Shown: positions 54,863 through 63,020 of the stretch, in pieces | How the letters are laid out: each line of letters starts with the position of its first letter | Numbering within the stretch: position 1 is the stretch's first letter | Source: Natronorubrum tibetense GA33 | GTDB taxonomy: Archaea > Halobacteriota > Halobacteria > Halobacteriales > Natrialbaceae | Direction: 5' to 3' | NCBI RefSeq assembly: GCF_000383975.1 | Contig: NZ_KB913017.1 | Coordinates: 3,944,265 to 4,008,264, forward strand | Length of the DNA: 64,000 bases | The notes under the pieces: model-generated | Told to the model about the DNA's origin: nothing | The model's database searches: none | Seen by the model: only the letters and a program-made list of their open reading frames with translations | Program-made: the position numbers and the translations under genes

Positions 54863-55219
54863 CTATTCTCGATCTAAATGTAGCCCTTTTGAATATCCTT
54901 CTCGTTTCGTGAGTTCAACTGGAGGTTTTCGTGCGGAGTGGGGTAGGACGCTGCAATTTTTTGACGCAGTCGCATCGGTGTCAGTGTGGAGGCGGGGCGG
55001 TTGATTTGTGACCTTGGCCTTAGCCACAATCTTCCCCCAGCAGTGAGCCTCGTTCCGTTCCTTGAGCTGTCGGAACACCTCGGTAGTCGTGAGTCCGTGC
55101 TGGTCAGCGATCTTGGCAACCAGGTCGAGCGCATGATTCTCGGTGGGCGTACCCTTATGATCGTGAGCGAGTTCGACAAGTTCGAATACGACCAGCAAGT
55201 CATCTTGAGGATTGCGCAT
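54863..55219 (-). CDS. Cassette-linked small protein, copy B (full length)
   Basis: 118 residues from MRNPQDDLLVVFELVELAHD. Its first 53 residues align with copy A at 52508 (QDDLL, LA.EIADQHGLT/LVAKIADQHGLT); the C-terminal half continues KERNEAHCWGKIVAKAKVTN to PPVELTKREG. Three bases separate its stop from that of the HEPN gene (convergent). The tail is also found, alone and degraded, at 55953-56022. Preceded by hairpin B. Confidence 0.68.
   Translation of the reverse strand: MRNPQDDLLVVFELVELAHDHKGTPTENHALDLVAKIADQHGLTTTEVFRQLKERNEAHCWGKIVAKAKVTNQPPRLHTDTDATASKNCSVLPHSARKPPVELTKREGYSKGLHLDRE
54903..54971. repeat. Direct repeat D1
   Basis: About 69 bp, the end of copy B of the cassette gene: CGTTTCGTGAGTTCAACTGG ... 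CAATTTTTTGACGCAGTC. It matches 55953-56022 with some differences and one or two indels. Spacing about 1050 bp. Confidence 0.7.
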
Positions 55220-55344
55220 CACGGACTGTCGTGGCCTCGCTATCACACTTAAACCTCCGTCCCCCTCTAAGTGGACTCGATAACGCTGGTCATCGAGATC
55301 CCGTCTTAGGCTATCAGTGAGTCTATCCTGGTGTAACGCTCTGT

Positions 55345-55402
55345 ATCTGCCAGCCCAATTTTTCGCTGGCGCGGCGCGTGCTCTACGCGCCGCGCAATTA
55401 CC
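55345..55402. repeat. Hairpin repeat B of the cassette region
   Basis: Perfect 11-bp arms GCGCGGCGCGT (55369-55379) and ACGCGCCGCGC (55385-55395) around GCTCT, followed by AATTACC; the same block occurs at 52785-52842. It lies 125 bp upstream of copy B of the small gene. Confidence 0.75.
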
Positions 55403-55424
55403 CTGTCCCCTAGGGGGAAACATG

Positions 55425-55901
55425 TTAAATCGAAGAAAATGTCTGTATGAACACTGAGATAACAACTAATCCAAATCCAATACCACGAATCCTTTGAACT
55501 GGTGTCGATTGCAGCCTGTCAATTTCGTCACGAATCCATGTTTCAACGATGAGCACCGAACCAATTCTCTTTGAGTCATCACGCTGAGGATTTCCTTCGG
55601 AATCAGTTAAACAAACAAATCCACCACCTCCCCACACGCCGAATGCAACCGAGTAAATTGAGTTACTGTCTTCGGGTATTTCGTTTTCCCATTTTTGTTC
55701 TATAACAGAGGTGATTGGTTGAAAATTGCAATCCTCTCGGTGTATCTCCCCAGCTCTCAGTAGTTCTCTTCTTGCTTTATCAAGCATCTTAACCTCCCTA
55801 CTATCAATAATCAGGTTTCTAACCACCTCAAATGTGGGTAATATAACAAAGGCAGTTCCAATTAGACCTAACACCAATCCAACGAGATTCACCGAGAGCA
55901 T
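55425..55901 (-). CDS. AT-rich two-TM protein (cassette cargo)
   Basis: 158 residues from MLSVNLVGLVLGLIG. TM helix at residues 4-24 and a C-terminal one at about 136-154; the soluble part lies between (REVKMLDKARRELLRAGEIH, SIYSVAFGVWGGGGFVCLTD). Composition is AT-rich like the other cargo. In-frame codons upstream (55902-56036) are the remnant tail of a third copy of the cassette gene and are excluded. No family recognised. Confidence 0.6.
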   Translation of the reverse strand: MLSVNLVGLVLGLIGTAFVILPTFEVVRNLIIDSREVKMLDKARRELLRAGEIHREDCNFQPITSVIEQKWENEIPEDSNSIYSVAFGVWGGGGFVCLTDSEGNPQRDDSKRIGSVLIVETWIRDEIDRLQSTPVQRIRGIGFGLVVISVFIQTFSSI

Positions 55902-55952
55902 AATCGACAATTCAGATTTGATACCGTATGAAGTCTGCGACCGTAGAACCAC

Positions 55953-56022
55953 CGTTTCATGTGCTTCAACTGGAGATCTGCGTGCGGAGGTGGGGCGGGG
56001 CGCTGTAATTTTTTGGCTCAGT
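55953..56022. repeat. Direct repeat D2 (remnant tail of a third cassette-gene copy)
   Basis: CGTTTCATGTGCTTCAACTG ... CTGTAATTTTTTGGCTCAGTC. On the minus strand it encodes LSQKITAPRPTSARRSPVEA, comparable with ASKNCSVLPHSARKPPVEL at the end of copy B. The N-terminal part of this copy is missing. Confidence 0.65.
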
Positions 56023-56068
56023 CCCCTTGGGGACACCCGCCAAGGGGGTTTTCGCGCGAAGCGCGAAA
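56023..56068. terminator. Two adjacent hairpins at the cassette/replication boundary
   Basis: CCCCTTGG-N9-CCAAGGGG (56023-56030 / 56040-56047) and TTTCGCGC-GAA-GCGCGAAA (56050-56057 / 56061-56068), 150 bp after the replication-gene stop (minus strand). Probably ends the leftward replication transcript; could also be the breakpoint where cassettes were inserted. Confidence 0.5.
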
Positions 56069-56215
56069 CGACCCCGCAGGCGTTGCGGTGCGATCGCGGC
56101 GCCGGCCCCGCCCTCGAGGGTCCGAATCCAACTGAAGTTGTGAAAATCAGCCGCTAATGAATTTCTGGTTGTCTAAACGAAGCAAAGGGGTAGCGTTGCC
56201 ACTACTCGGGCCGGT

Positions 56216-57835
56216 TCACCGATCGGCGACAGCGCCGACGAATCCGGTTTCGCTCCCGCCGCCGGGAGTCTTCCAGGTCAACTCCGCACCGCGGAGAACC
56301 GTCGGATCGTTCCCTGACTTCGACCACTTCTCGAGGGCTTCCGCGGCGATCGTCCCGAGGTTCTCGAACCGATCGGCCTTCAGCTGCGAGAGAATCGTAT
56401 CGATCCGCATCCGTCGGGGGTCGCCGTTCTCGTCGAACTCGAGGTCCGCACCGTTCTCTGCAAGCCACTTCTGGAACGGCGAGGACTCTGCAACGTGGTC
56501 CGCTAACCCCATCAGGTGTTGCATCCGATCGGCGTAACTCTCGATCGCGTACTCGGCGGATTCGACGAGCGCACGCAACTCCTCGCGATACTTCCGGGCG
56601 CGAAACGACACGTCGCCCTGGTCGAGTTCGAGGACATCGCCGAGATCTTGTATTGCACGGTAGATCGTCGCGGGGTGTTTCCCCAGCTGGTCGGCGAGGT
56701 CGTCGACCGCTACTCCGCCATCGGTCGCGACCGTCTCGGTAACGTCGCGAGCAGTCTCGCCCATGTCGCGCAGCGTCGTCATCAACAGGTGGTCCGTCTT
56801 CGCCTCGAGGCGCGGCGTGGGGTCTTCGTAGAGTTCCACGGGCTGATCACGAGCCACGGCGTCGAAGTGATCATCAGCGACGTAGACGCCGTTTCCATCG
56901 GGACCGAGCGGGATGTCTTCCCAGTGGAGCGCGTTCAACAGTGTCTCCTCGATCTGCTCGGTCACCTCGTGGCGATCGGCCCATGCCCATGCCTCGCCGT
57001 CGTTCCTCGACTTGTTCACCAGCACCTCGACCTTCGGGTGGTAGGACGGGTGGTCTTTCGAGACCGCGTCCGGATCTTTCAGCTGGTAGATCTCGAATTT
57101 CCGTCCGTAGGTGTGGCCGGGTAGCAACTTGCTGGCCGACGCCGGATTGAGAAAGAGCCGGTTCTGGTGATTGATTACCTCCTCGTTGTCGATATGAAGC
57201 TCCGCTTTGACGCCCTTGATCTCGGACAGATAGAGCGCAACCTTCTGGAGTACGCCGGCTGACGAGAGCTTTTCAGCCCATTCGCGTCGAATCCGAACGT
57301 ACCGCTCGTACGCCCACATTCGACTCGCCTGGTGCGGTTCGGCTCGGAAGTAGTCAGGGTGAATCCGCTCGTTCGCGTGTTCGAAGATCTCCGCGAAGAA
57401 CTCCGGCAGCAACTCGAGGCCACGCTCGGACTCGATATTGCTGAGGTGGTACTCGACGTCGACGCCGTCGACCTCGCCGACCTGGTTCTCCCACGGGAGC
57501 TGTATCGGGTCGCCGGTCTCCCAGTGGCGCATGTTCGGAAACCGTGGCGAGATATTGAACGACGCCTTTCGCTCACCGCGACCGCGGCCCTTGATATCCC
57601 ATTCGTACAGGCGTTCGGCGTTGATCCCGTCGGACAGCCGCGGTGCAAACCCCGACTTGCTGTAGCTCACCTCGAGGAGCCAGGGGTCGCCGTCGATCTC
57701 GACGTTCAACTCGAGGTAACCCTCGAACGGCGGACCGAGCATCACCGACGACAGCGCATCGTACGGACCGCGGCCCCAGTCGGGCCACTTCCAACGGCCT
57801 TCGATCTCGTGGGGCGTCGTCTCGACTTGCGTCAT
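56216..57835 (-). CDS. Replication-protein candidate (DUF7845-like) of the provirus
   Basis: 539 residues. N-terminal domain with EIEGRWKWPDWGRGPYDALS and LNVEIDGDPWLLEVSYSKSG; middle with ERYVRIRREWAEKLSSAG; winged helix at about 385-440 (AVDDLADQLGKHPATIYRAI), and a helical tail. It resembles the large protein of the right-hand operon in SNJ2-like proviruses, suggested to initiate replication. I see no rolling-circle HUH or polymerase motif; the role is inferred from position, size and HTH. Its start overlaps the DUF488 gene by ATGA. Confidence 0.6.
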   Translation of the reverse strand: MTQVETTPHEIEGRWKWPDWGRGPYDALSSVMLGPPFEGYLELNVEIDGDPWLLEVSYSKSGFAPRLSDGINAERLYEWDIKGRGRGERKASFNISPRFPNMRHWETGDPIQLPWENQVGEVDGVDVEYHLSNIESERGLELLPEFFAEIFEHANERIHPDYFRAEPHQASRMWAYERYVRIRREWAEKLSSAGVLQKVALYLSEIKGVKAELHIDNEEVINHQNRLFLNPASASKLLPGHTYGRKFEIYQLKDPDAVSKDHPSYHPKVEVLVNKSRNDGEAWAWADRHEVTEQIEETLLNALHWEDIPLGPDGNGVYVADDHFDAVARDQPVELYEDPTPRLEAKTDHLLMTTLRDMGETARDVTETVATDGGVAVDDLADQLGKHPATIYRAIQDLGDVLELDQGDVSFRARKYREELRALVESAEYAIESYADRMQHLMGLADHVAESSPFQKWLAENGADLEFDENGDPRRMRIDTILSQLKADRFENLGTIAAEALEKWSKSGNDPTVLRGAELTWKTPGGGSETGFVGAVADR

Positions 57836-58350
57836 CGTCCTCCGCTCCCGGCGAAGTCCGCGAGCGTGGCAGCAGGCTCATCGTTGGCATCGGCTTCCGC
57901 CTCGATTGGGATGGTCGACGGGTCCGGGTGATGAACGACCTCGATGTCTTCGAGCTGGGCAACGACAGCGTTCGCGAGCAGTCGCCGGTGACACCAGCGG
58001 GCGTCCTTTTCCCAACAGACGAGCCAGATATCGCGCTCGCGAGCGCGGTCGGCCAGCTCGTCGATCACGTTCTGCGGGCCGGGCTCGGCGAGGTGTTTCC
58101 GATATCGACGTTCGTACTTGACGGAGTTCCACGCGACCGCTGCCGGGTTAGGCTCGCCGTCGTCTTCGGCGGCCGTCTCGACGGCCTTGTACGCGTTCAA
58201 CAACTCCTCGGGCGGCCCGACAGCTGGGATGTTCCGGTCGGTCAGTCGCTCAACGAAATCCTGTGAGTAGCGAACCACACCGAAGACGGCATCCTCGTCG
58301 GCAGGCTCGTGACTCGAGAGCCCACCGAAGTACGATGTACGGACTGTCAT
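57832..58350 (-). CDS. DUF488 family protein
   Basis: 172 residues from MTVRTSYFGG. C-terminal motif IWLVCWEKDARWCHRRLLAN (the DUF488 C-E-x-x-x-x-x-C-H-R box) is clear; N-terminal YFGGLSSHEPADEDAVFGVV. Enzymatic role unknown, in some systems associated with restriction or defence. It overlaps both neighbours, so it is part of the replication operon. Confidence 0.85.
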   Translation of the reverse strand: MTVRTSYFGGLSSHEPADEDAVFGVVRYSQDFVERLTDRNIPAVGPPEELLNAYKAVETAAEDDGEPNPAAVAWNSVKYERRYRKHLAEPGPQNVIDELADRARERDIWLVCWEKDARWCHRRLLANAVVAQLEDIEVVHHPDPSTIPIEAEADANDEPAATLADFAGSGGR

Positions 58351-58868
58351 CGACGACACCCCACGGTCACCGACGGATCGACGCCCGCCGGATCGATCAC
58401 GTGCGACCACGCGAGTTTCGCAACCTCCTGCTCGGAGCGTGACCCGCTGACATCATACCATCGCCCGGACAGCAGCTCGTCGACGAGCGTCGCCGGCACG
58501 ATCGCGCGAGCCACCTGGGGCAGTCCCGGTCGCGGCAGATAGACCACGAGCAGGTACATCCCGCCCGCCTCGAGCAGCTGCTCGTGAGCGCCGCGTTTGA
58601 CGTAGAACCGCCCTCGAGTCGATCGGCTGCCGTTGCTCGTCTCGATTTGACAGCCTTTGATCTCGATCGGCGTCTTGGGCTCGACGAGAACGATGCCGTA
58701 GAACGGGAGCGATCGGCTCGCCTCGAGGACCGCTGTCGTTCTCGCGTCGTGCCAGGTGGCCGTGCGATCGCCGACGTACTCCAGGGCGTCGATCACCTGC
58801 ACGATCTCCGCCTCGAGGAAATCACCGCTGGCCTTCGAACTCTCGAGAGGCGACGTTCGCGAACTCAT
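58347..58868 (-). CDS. PD-(D/E)XK-like nuclease-domain protein
   Basis: 173 residues. TATWHDARTTAVLEASRSLP and PKTPIEIKGCQIETSNGSRS carry the Asp and the E-x-K element; RFYVKRGAHEQLLEAGGMYL is shared with the small protein at 49732. It may be a recombination nuclease or resolvase for viral DNA. Overlaps DUF488 by ATGA. Confidence 0.62.
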   Translation of the reverse strand: MSSRTSPLESSKASGDFLEAEIVQVIDALEYVGDRTATWHDARTTAVLEASRSLPFYGIVLVEPKTPIEIKGCQIETSNGSRSTRGRFYVKRGAHEQLLEAGGMYLLVVYLPRPGLPQVARAIVPATLVDELLSGRWYDVSGSRSEQEVAKLAWSHVIDPAGVDPSVTVGCRR

Positions 58869-58947
58869 CGCGAATCACCGGCCTCGTGATTGGTTTCCGT
58901 GAGTGTGGAACGAATAGACCTATACAGTCTGTTCAGAAGTCTATCAC

Positions 58948-59112
58948 ATGGTGTTGGATCTGATACTCGAATTCGTCCTGCTCGTAACTGCCACCTATAT
59001 CGGTGCAATGATCGCTCTCCGTGGATTTTTTGGGAGAGAATACTACGATCCGCGAACGGGCGAATCCGTGGGTAGAGACGAAGATTCGAACGGTGAAACG
59101 GATCGTCGGTAA
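58948..59112 (+). CDS. Small one-TM protein, opposite to the operon
   Basis: 54 residues: MVLDLILEFVLLVTATYIGA, a TM helix, then a polar acidic tail (EYYDPRTGESVGRDEDSNGE). A TATA-like CCTATACAG lies about 25 bases before the ATG. It overlaps, in antisense, a 94-codon leftward frame (58865-59149) that fits the operon joints; only one of the two may be real. Confidence 0.5.
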   Translation: MVLDLILEFVLLVTATYIGAMIALRGFFGREYYDPRTGESVGRDEDSNGETDRR

Positions 59113-59145
59113 CTACCAGCGACTGCTCAGTACCGTCCAAGGACA

Positions 59146-59493
59146 TCACGGCTCACCTCCCCGGTTACTGATATCGTAGTATGACCGCGTCGGCCCGTTT
59201 ATCGGTCGATACTGGTTTTCGTAGGGATACGCTGTCTGGCACGATTGGCAAAGCGTCTTAGCGGCTTGTCGGTCCGACTGGACGTAGATGCGGGCCGTAT
59301 GCCGCGAAACGCGCGCTCCGCAGTCGTAACAATCTGGCGCGCTCGAGGAGTGTGTGCGACCACCGTCGGCCCGAATCTCTCGCTCCTCGAGCGCGTTTTG
59401 AACGTCGGCGTCGGTCGCCTGATGGGCCGGATGGGCTATGGGCGTCCGACTCTCGACGATGTACAGCTGACTCGCCGGGACGAACTCAGACAT
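59146..59493 (-). CDS. Small zinc-binding protein
   Basis: 115 residues from MSEFVPASQLYIVESR. CYDCGARVSRHTARIY and LCQSCQTAY form a zinc-ribbon-like CxxC...CxxC; the N-terminus has PIAHPAHQATDADVQNALEE. Part of the leftward operon; overlaps the upstream gene by eight bases. Confidence 0.68.
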   Translation of the reverse strand: MSEFVPASQLYIVESRTPIAHPAHQATDADVQNALEEREIRADGGRTHSSSAPDCYDCGARVSRHTARIYVQSDRQAAKTLCQSCQTAYPYENQYRPINGPTRSYYDISNRGGEP

Positions 59494-59716
59494 CGGCCTC
59501 ACCTCCGTGGTGACCCTCGGCGATCTCCGGGTCCGGGATCGTGACCGCGACACCAGCTGCGGACCCGCGGGTCAGTCGACGGTAGGAATCACAGTCTCCG
59601 CAGCGATGGGCTCGGTCGTTGTTGTCGCCGTAGACGCGGCAGAACTGATCCGAAACGTACGCTCCGCAGTGTTTGCACGTCGAGTTGTCGACCGACGGCC
59701 ACGGGGCGGTCGTCAC
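59486..59716 (-). CDS. DUF7563-type zinc-ribbon protein
   Basis: 76 residues from GTG 59716 (GTG 59725 possible). TCKHCGAYVSDQFCRVYGDN and HRCGDCDSYRRLTRGSAAG correspond to the haloarchaeal DUF7563 zinc ribbon. First gene of the replication operon; the promoter must lie in the 65 bp up to attR (AATAAAAAG on the minus strand near 59775). Confidence 0.72.
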   Translation of the reverse strand: MTTAPWPSVDNSTCKHCGAYVSDQFCRVYGDNNDRAHRCGDCDSYRRLTRGSAAGVAVTIPDPEIAEGHHGGEADV

Positions 59717-59781
59717 GCAGACCACCCCCTACTCAGAATGTATCGAGAACGCGAGAGAAGCCGCTCCTCGCTTTTTATTTC

Positions 59782-59799
59782 AAATGGGGCCGGAGGGAT
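59782..59799 (+). other. attR of the provirus
   Basis: AAATGGGGCCGGAGGGAT, identical to attL; 15 of the 18 bases are the 3' end of tRNA-Trp, so integration leaves the tRNA intact. Confidence 0.9.
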
Positions 59800-59960
59800 T
59801 TGAACCCCCGATCGACTGATATCTCCGGTGCGCCTCGGAACTCCAGAGGGTCATCACACGGACACTGATCAGGTGTCCGATCAGTATATCAGTCTGGAGT
59901 GTCGTCCCGGGCGCCGTAGCCTCTGGAGTCAGTCGCCATCCCTGGCTTGGCCACAGCCCC
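59785..59960 (-). tRNA. trnW: tRNA-Trp (CCA) with 102-nt intron
   Basis: 5' exon 59923-59960 (38 nt: acceptor GGGGCTG, D-arm, anticodon-stem ACTGA, loop CTCCAG), 3' exon 59785-59820 (36 nt: A, TCAGT, variable region, T-arm GGGGGTTCAAATCCC, CGGCCCC and discriminator A). The anticodon is CCA. The intron (59821-59922), in the canonical position 37/38, contains box C-like GTGATGA and several CTGA boxes; haloarchaeal tRNA-Trp introns are known to act as C/D guide RNAs for methylation of the same tRNA. CCA is not encoded. Confidence 0.95.
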
Positions 59961-60013
59961 TCGCTTCTCAGTTGGGCGATCCTGCCTAAAGTGGTTTCGA
60001 TTCGGAATCCGCC

Positions 60014-60919
60014 CTACAGCCACGGGGCCCGACCCTGGGTATCGGTCGAGTCGTCGCCCGGATACGGTCCCGAGTCGGAGTCGTCATCGCTCGAGTCCGC
60101 GTCGTCGCCGTCCGACCCGCCGCCGTCGGTCAGCGCGCCCAGGCTATCCGTGGGCGACTCGTCGCCGTCGGCCGCGTTGTCACCCGAGTCGCGCTCTAAC
60201 GGCAGGTCGATGGCGAACACGCCGGCGACGAGCAGCGCGGCGAGGGGGGCCTGTCCGAAGGCCATCCCGAGCATCGACAGTGGAAGCAGCCCGAGAGCCA
60301 CTGCGCTGCCGAAGCGGAAGCGGTCGATGTCCATGCAGCCGCGGAGGTACGGGCCGCCGAGGGCGATGGCGAGGGCGAATGCGACACCGACGCCCGCGGC
60401 AAGTACGGCGTTTGCGACCAGCGCGGGGTTGTCCATGAGGACGAACTCGGCACCCGCGGGATCGATGCTTGCAACGAGGCCGAGGCCGATGATGACAGCA
60501 GGGTTCGGGAGGTACTCGCCGATGGTGGCGCTTGCGGTCTTGGCCGCGATGGCGAGAATAACGAGCGCCGCGAAGCGGGTGATAATGCCGTCGTCGACGA
60601 CGCTCCCGATCGCCGGCGCGAGTGCGGCCTGGACTCCCGCGAGCAGTATCAGCGGAATCCCGACGAGCATGACGATCGTAGCCTGTTCCCGGGGCGTCCC
60701 GGACATCTCCGCGAGGATCACCGCGACCGTGGCGCTGCCACCGAAGATCAGCAGGCCGACCTGGACGGCACCGAGCGGATCGTCCAACGCGCCCGCGAGG
60801 ATCAGCGCCGGGAAGACGCCGTCGATCAGCGGCAGCATCATCACCAGCGCTAACAGGCGGGTATCACCACCGACTATTCGCTCGAGGCGGAGTGCGACCG
60901 GGTGTCGTGACGTACTCAT
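60014..60919 (-). CDS. DUF5794 family membrane protein
   Basis: 301 residues with about seven to eight TM helices between residues 15 and 240 and a long acidic, disordered C-terminal tail (Asp/Ser-rich). The N-terminus SRHPVALRLERIVGGDTRLL fits the haloarchaeal DUF5794 family. Function unknown. Confidence 0.8.
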   Translation of the reverse strand: MSTSRHPVALRLERIVGGDTRLLALVMMLPLIDGVFPALILAGALDDPLGAVQVGLLIFGGSATVAVILAEMSGTPREQATIVMLVGIPLILLAGVQAALAPAIGSVVDDGIITRFAALVILAIAAKTASATIGEYLPNPAVIIGLGLVASIDPAGAEFVLMDNPALVANAVLAAGVGVAFALAIALGGPYLRGCMDIDRFRFGSAVALGLLPLSMLGMAFGQAPLAALLVAGVFAIDLPLERDSGDNAADGDESPTDSLGALTDGGGSDGDDADSSDDDSDSGPYPGDDSTDTQGRAPWL

Positions 60920-61482
60920 GAGTCAGGCTCGATGGCCATGACCCGAGGCCGGTGGGCAATAGGGTGGACGGTCCCGTCGCGACTGGTGAATCGGACACCA
61001 GTTCGTCCAGTTGCGGCCTCGCGCTGTGAATTGTTTTGTGAATTTCCCGAACTGAAGATTGGCGGCGTCACTGTCGACGCTCGTCCGGCCAACGGTTCGG
61101 GCACCACTGAAATTCACAGCGTACATACCCGTATCGACAACCGGATTCTCAATAAGCGTTGTGTGGGACGCGGTCGCATAACTTGCCGCATTCGCACCAC
61201 TGGCTGCCAGATGCGGACGGGAATGTACACACCTGCGCTTGACAACTGTAGCTGAGAGCGGGATTTGGTCGACGAACGTCCACTCGGGGAGAGGGCACGA
61301 TCAGATCACGAGTCCCTCGCACGGCACGCGGTCGTCCGCCCGCTTCGAGCGGAGGGATTCTCGCTTCCCGACGGCCACCCATCCCGTCACCGGATGCCGT
61401 TCTCTTACCGAGTGCCCCGACAACTGTTCACACCCAGTTCGTATCTCGCAACGCTTTTTGCTCGCGGGTTCGGACGGTTTAC
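60920..61482. other. 563-bp region upstream of guaB
   Basis: Between DUF5794 (leftward) and guaB. No convincing ORF (frames are short and Arg/Thr-rich). The last 60 bp hold CGCAACGCTTTTTGCTCGCG, an AT-rich block about 30 bp before the guaB ATG that may be the promoter. A 5' regulatory RNA cannot be excluded. Confidence 0.4.
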
Positions 61483-62985
61483 ATGGCGAACGATATCCCT
61501 GAGCAGGGGCCTTATTCTTCGAAATTACAGGTACCGGAAGCGCTAACGTTCGACGACGTCCTCTTGCGGCCGAAAGAGAGTCGTGTCGAACCCGACGACG
61601 CCGACCTCACCACACACGTCTCGAAATCCGTCGAGGTATCGGTTCCAATTCTCTCGGCCGCGATGGACACCGTCACCGAGAGCGGCATGGCCATCGCGAT
61701 GGCCCGCCACGGCGGCCTGGGGGTCCTCCATCGGAACATGAACATCGACGGAATGGTCGAGGAGATCGAACGGGTCAAAAGCGCCGACGAACTCATCATC
61801 CCGCTGGACTCGGTCGTCACCGCCGATCCCGAGATGTCCGTCCGCGAAGTCGACGAGCGAATGGCCCGCCAGGGCGTCGGCGGCGCACCGGTGGTCAACA
61901 CCCGCGGCGAGGTGCTGGGGATCATCTCGAGTACCGACATCCGGCCCCACCTCGAGGTCAACGAGGACGACCCCGTCACCGAAGCGATGACCGACGAGGT
62001 CGTGACGGCCTCCGAGGATATCGATCCGCGCGACGCGTTCGAACTGATGTACGAGCACAAGATCGAGCGCGTGCCGGTCGTCGACGACGAGAACCTGCTG
62101 GTCGGACTCGTGACGATGCAAGGTATCCTCCAGCGTCGCGAGTACCAGCAGGCCGTCCGCGACGAGGACGGACGCCTCCGCTGTGGCGTCGCAGTCAGCC
62201 CCTTCGAACAGGAGCGCGCCGAGGCCGCCGACGAGGCCGGCGCAGACGTGCTATTCATCGACACCGCACACGCGCACAACTTGAACGTCATCGACGGCGC
62301 TCGAGAGATCAAAGAGTCCGTCGAGGCCGATGTCGTCGTCGGTAACGTCGGCACGCGAGAGGCGGCCGCGGATCTGGTCGAATTCGCGGACGGGATCAAA
62401 GTCGGCATCGGTCCGGGTTCGATCTGTACAACGCGAATCGTCTCGGGCTCCGGCATGCCCCAGATCACAGCCGTCGCACAGGTCGCGGACGTCGCAAACG
62501 AATACGACGTGCCAGTGATCGCCGACGGCGGGATTCGGTACTCCGGCGACGCGATCAAGGCGATCGCCGCCGGTGCGGACGCCGTCATGCTCGGCTCCTA
62601 CTTCGCCGGCACCGACGAGGCACCGGGTCGCGTCGTCACGATGAACGGCAAGAAGTACAAGCAGTATCGCGGTATGGGATCGGTCGGCGCGATGAAATCC
62701 GGCGACAGTGACCGGTATCTCAAGGAAGAGCCGGACGAGGACGACGAGTACGTGCCGGAAGGCGTCGAGGCTGCGACGCCGTACAAGGGTACGCTCAAGT
62801 CCGAACTCCACCAGCTCGCCGGTGGGATGCAGTCCGGAATGGGCTACGTCGGCGCCGAGACGATCCCCGAGTTCAAAGAGCGCAGCGAGTTCGTCCGCGT
62901 CTCCGCGGCCGGACAGGCCGAGAGTCACGCCCACGACGTCGTCATCACCGACGAAGCGCCGAACTACTCGCCCGACAGCGAATAA
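61483..62985 (+). CDS. guaB: Inosine-5'-monophosphate dehydrogenase
   Basis: 500 residues. It catalyses NAD-dependent IMP to XMP oxidation, the committed step to GMP. TIM barrel with [20 protein letters not shown] at the start, inserted CBS pair (about residues 105-220: [39 protein letters not shown]), active-site Cys in [13 protein letters not shown], and the flap/Arg-Tyr region [15 protein letters not shown]. The C-terminus ends [20 protein letters not shown]. Complete and typical. Confidence 0.96.
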   Translation: MANDIPEQGPYSSKLQVPEALTFDDVLLRPKESRVEPDDADLTTHVSKSVEVSVPILSAAMDTVTESGMAIAMARHGGLGVLHRNMNIDGMVEEIERVKSADELIIPLDSVVTADPEMSVREVDERMARQGVGGAPVVNTRGEVLGIISSTDIRPHLEVNEDDPVTEAMTDEVVTASEDIDPRDAFELMYEHKIERVPVVDDENLLVGLVTMQGILQRREYQQAVRDEDGRLRCGVAVSPFEQERAEAADEAGADVLFIDTAHAHNLNVIDGAREIKESVEADVVVGNVGTREAAADLVEFADGIKVGIGPGSICTTRIVSGSGMPQITAVAQVADVANEYDVPVIADGGIRYSGDAIKAIAAGADAVMLGSYFAGTDEAPGRVVTMNGKKYKQYRGMGSVGAMKSGDSDRYLKEEPDEDDEYVPEGVEAATPYKGTLKSELHQLAGGMQSGMGYVGAETIPEFKERSEFVRVSAAGQAESHAHDVVITDEAPNYSPDSE

Positions 62986-63020
62986 GGAATCGATCAGAAA
63001 CCCCCGGTCGGAGAACTGAC

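Noticed and set aside
56023-56068. Possible CRISPR-like repeat pair
   Set aside because: Two unrelated hairpins, no spacer regularity; no CRISPR array or cas gene was seen anywhere in the window.
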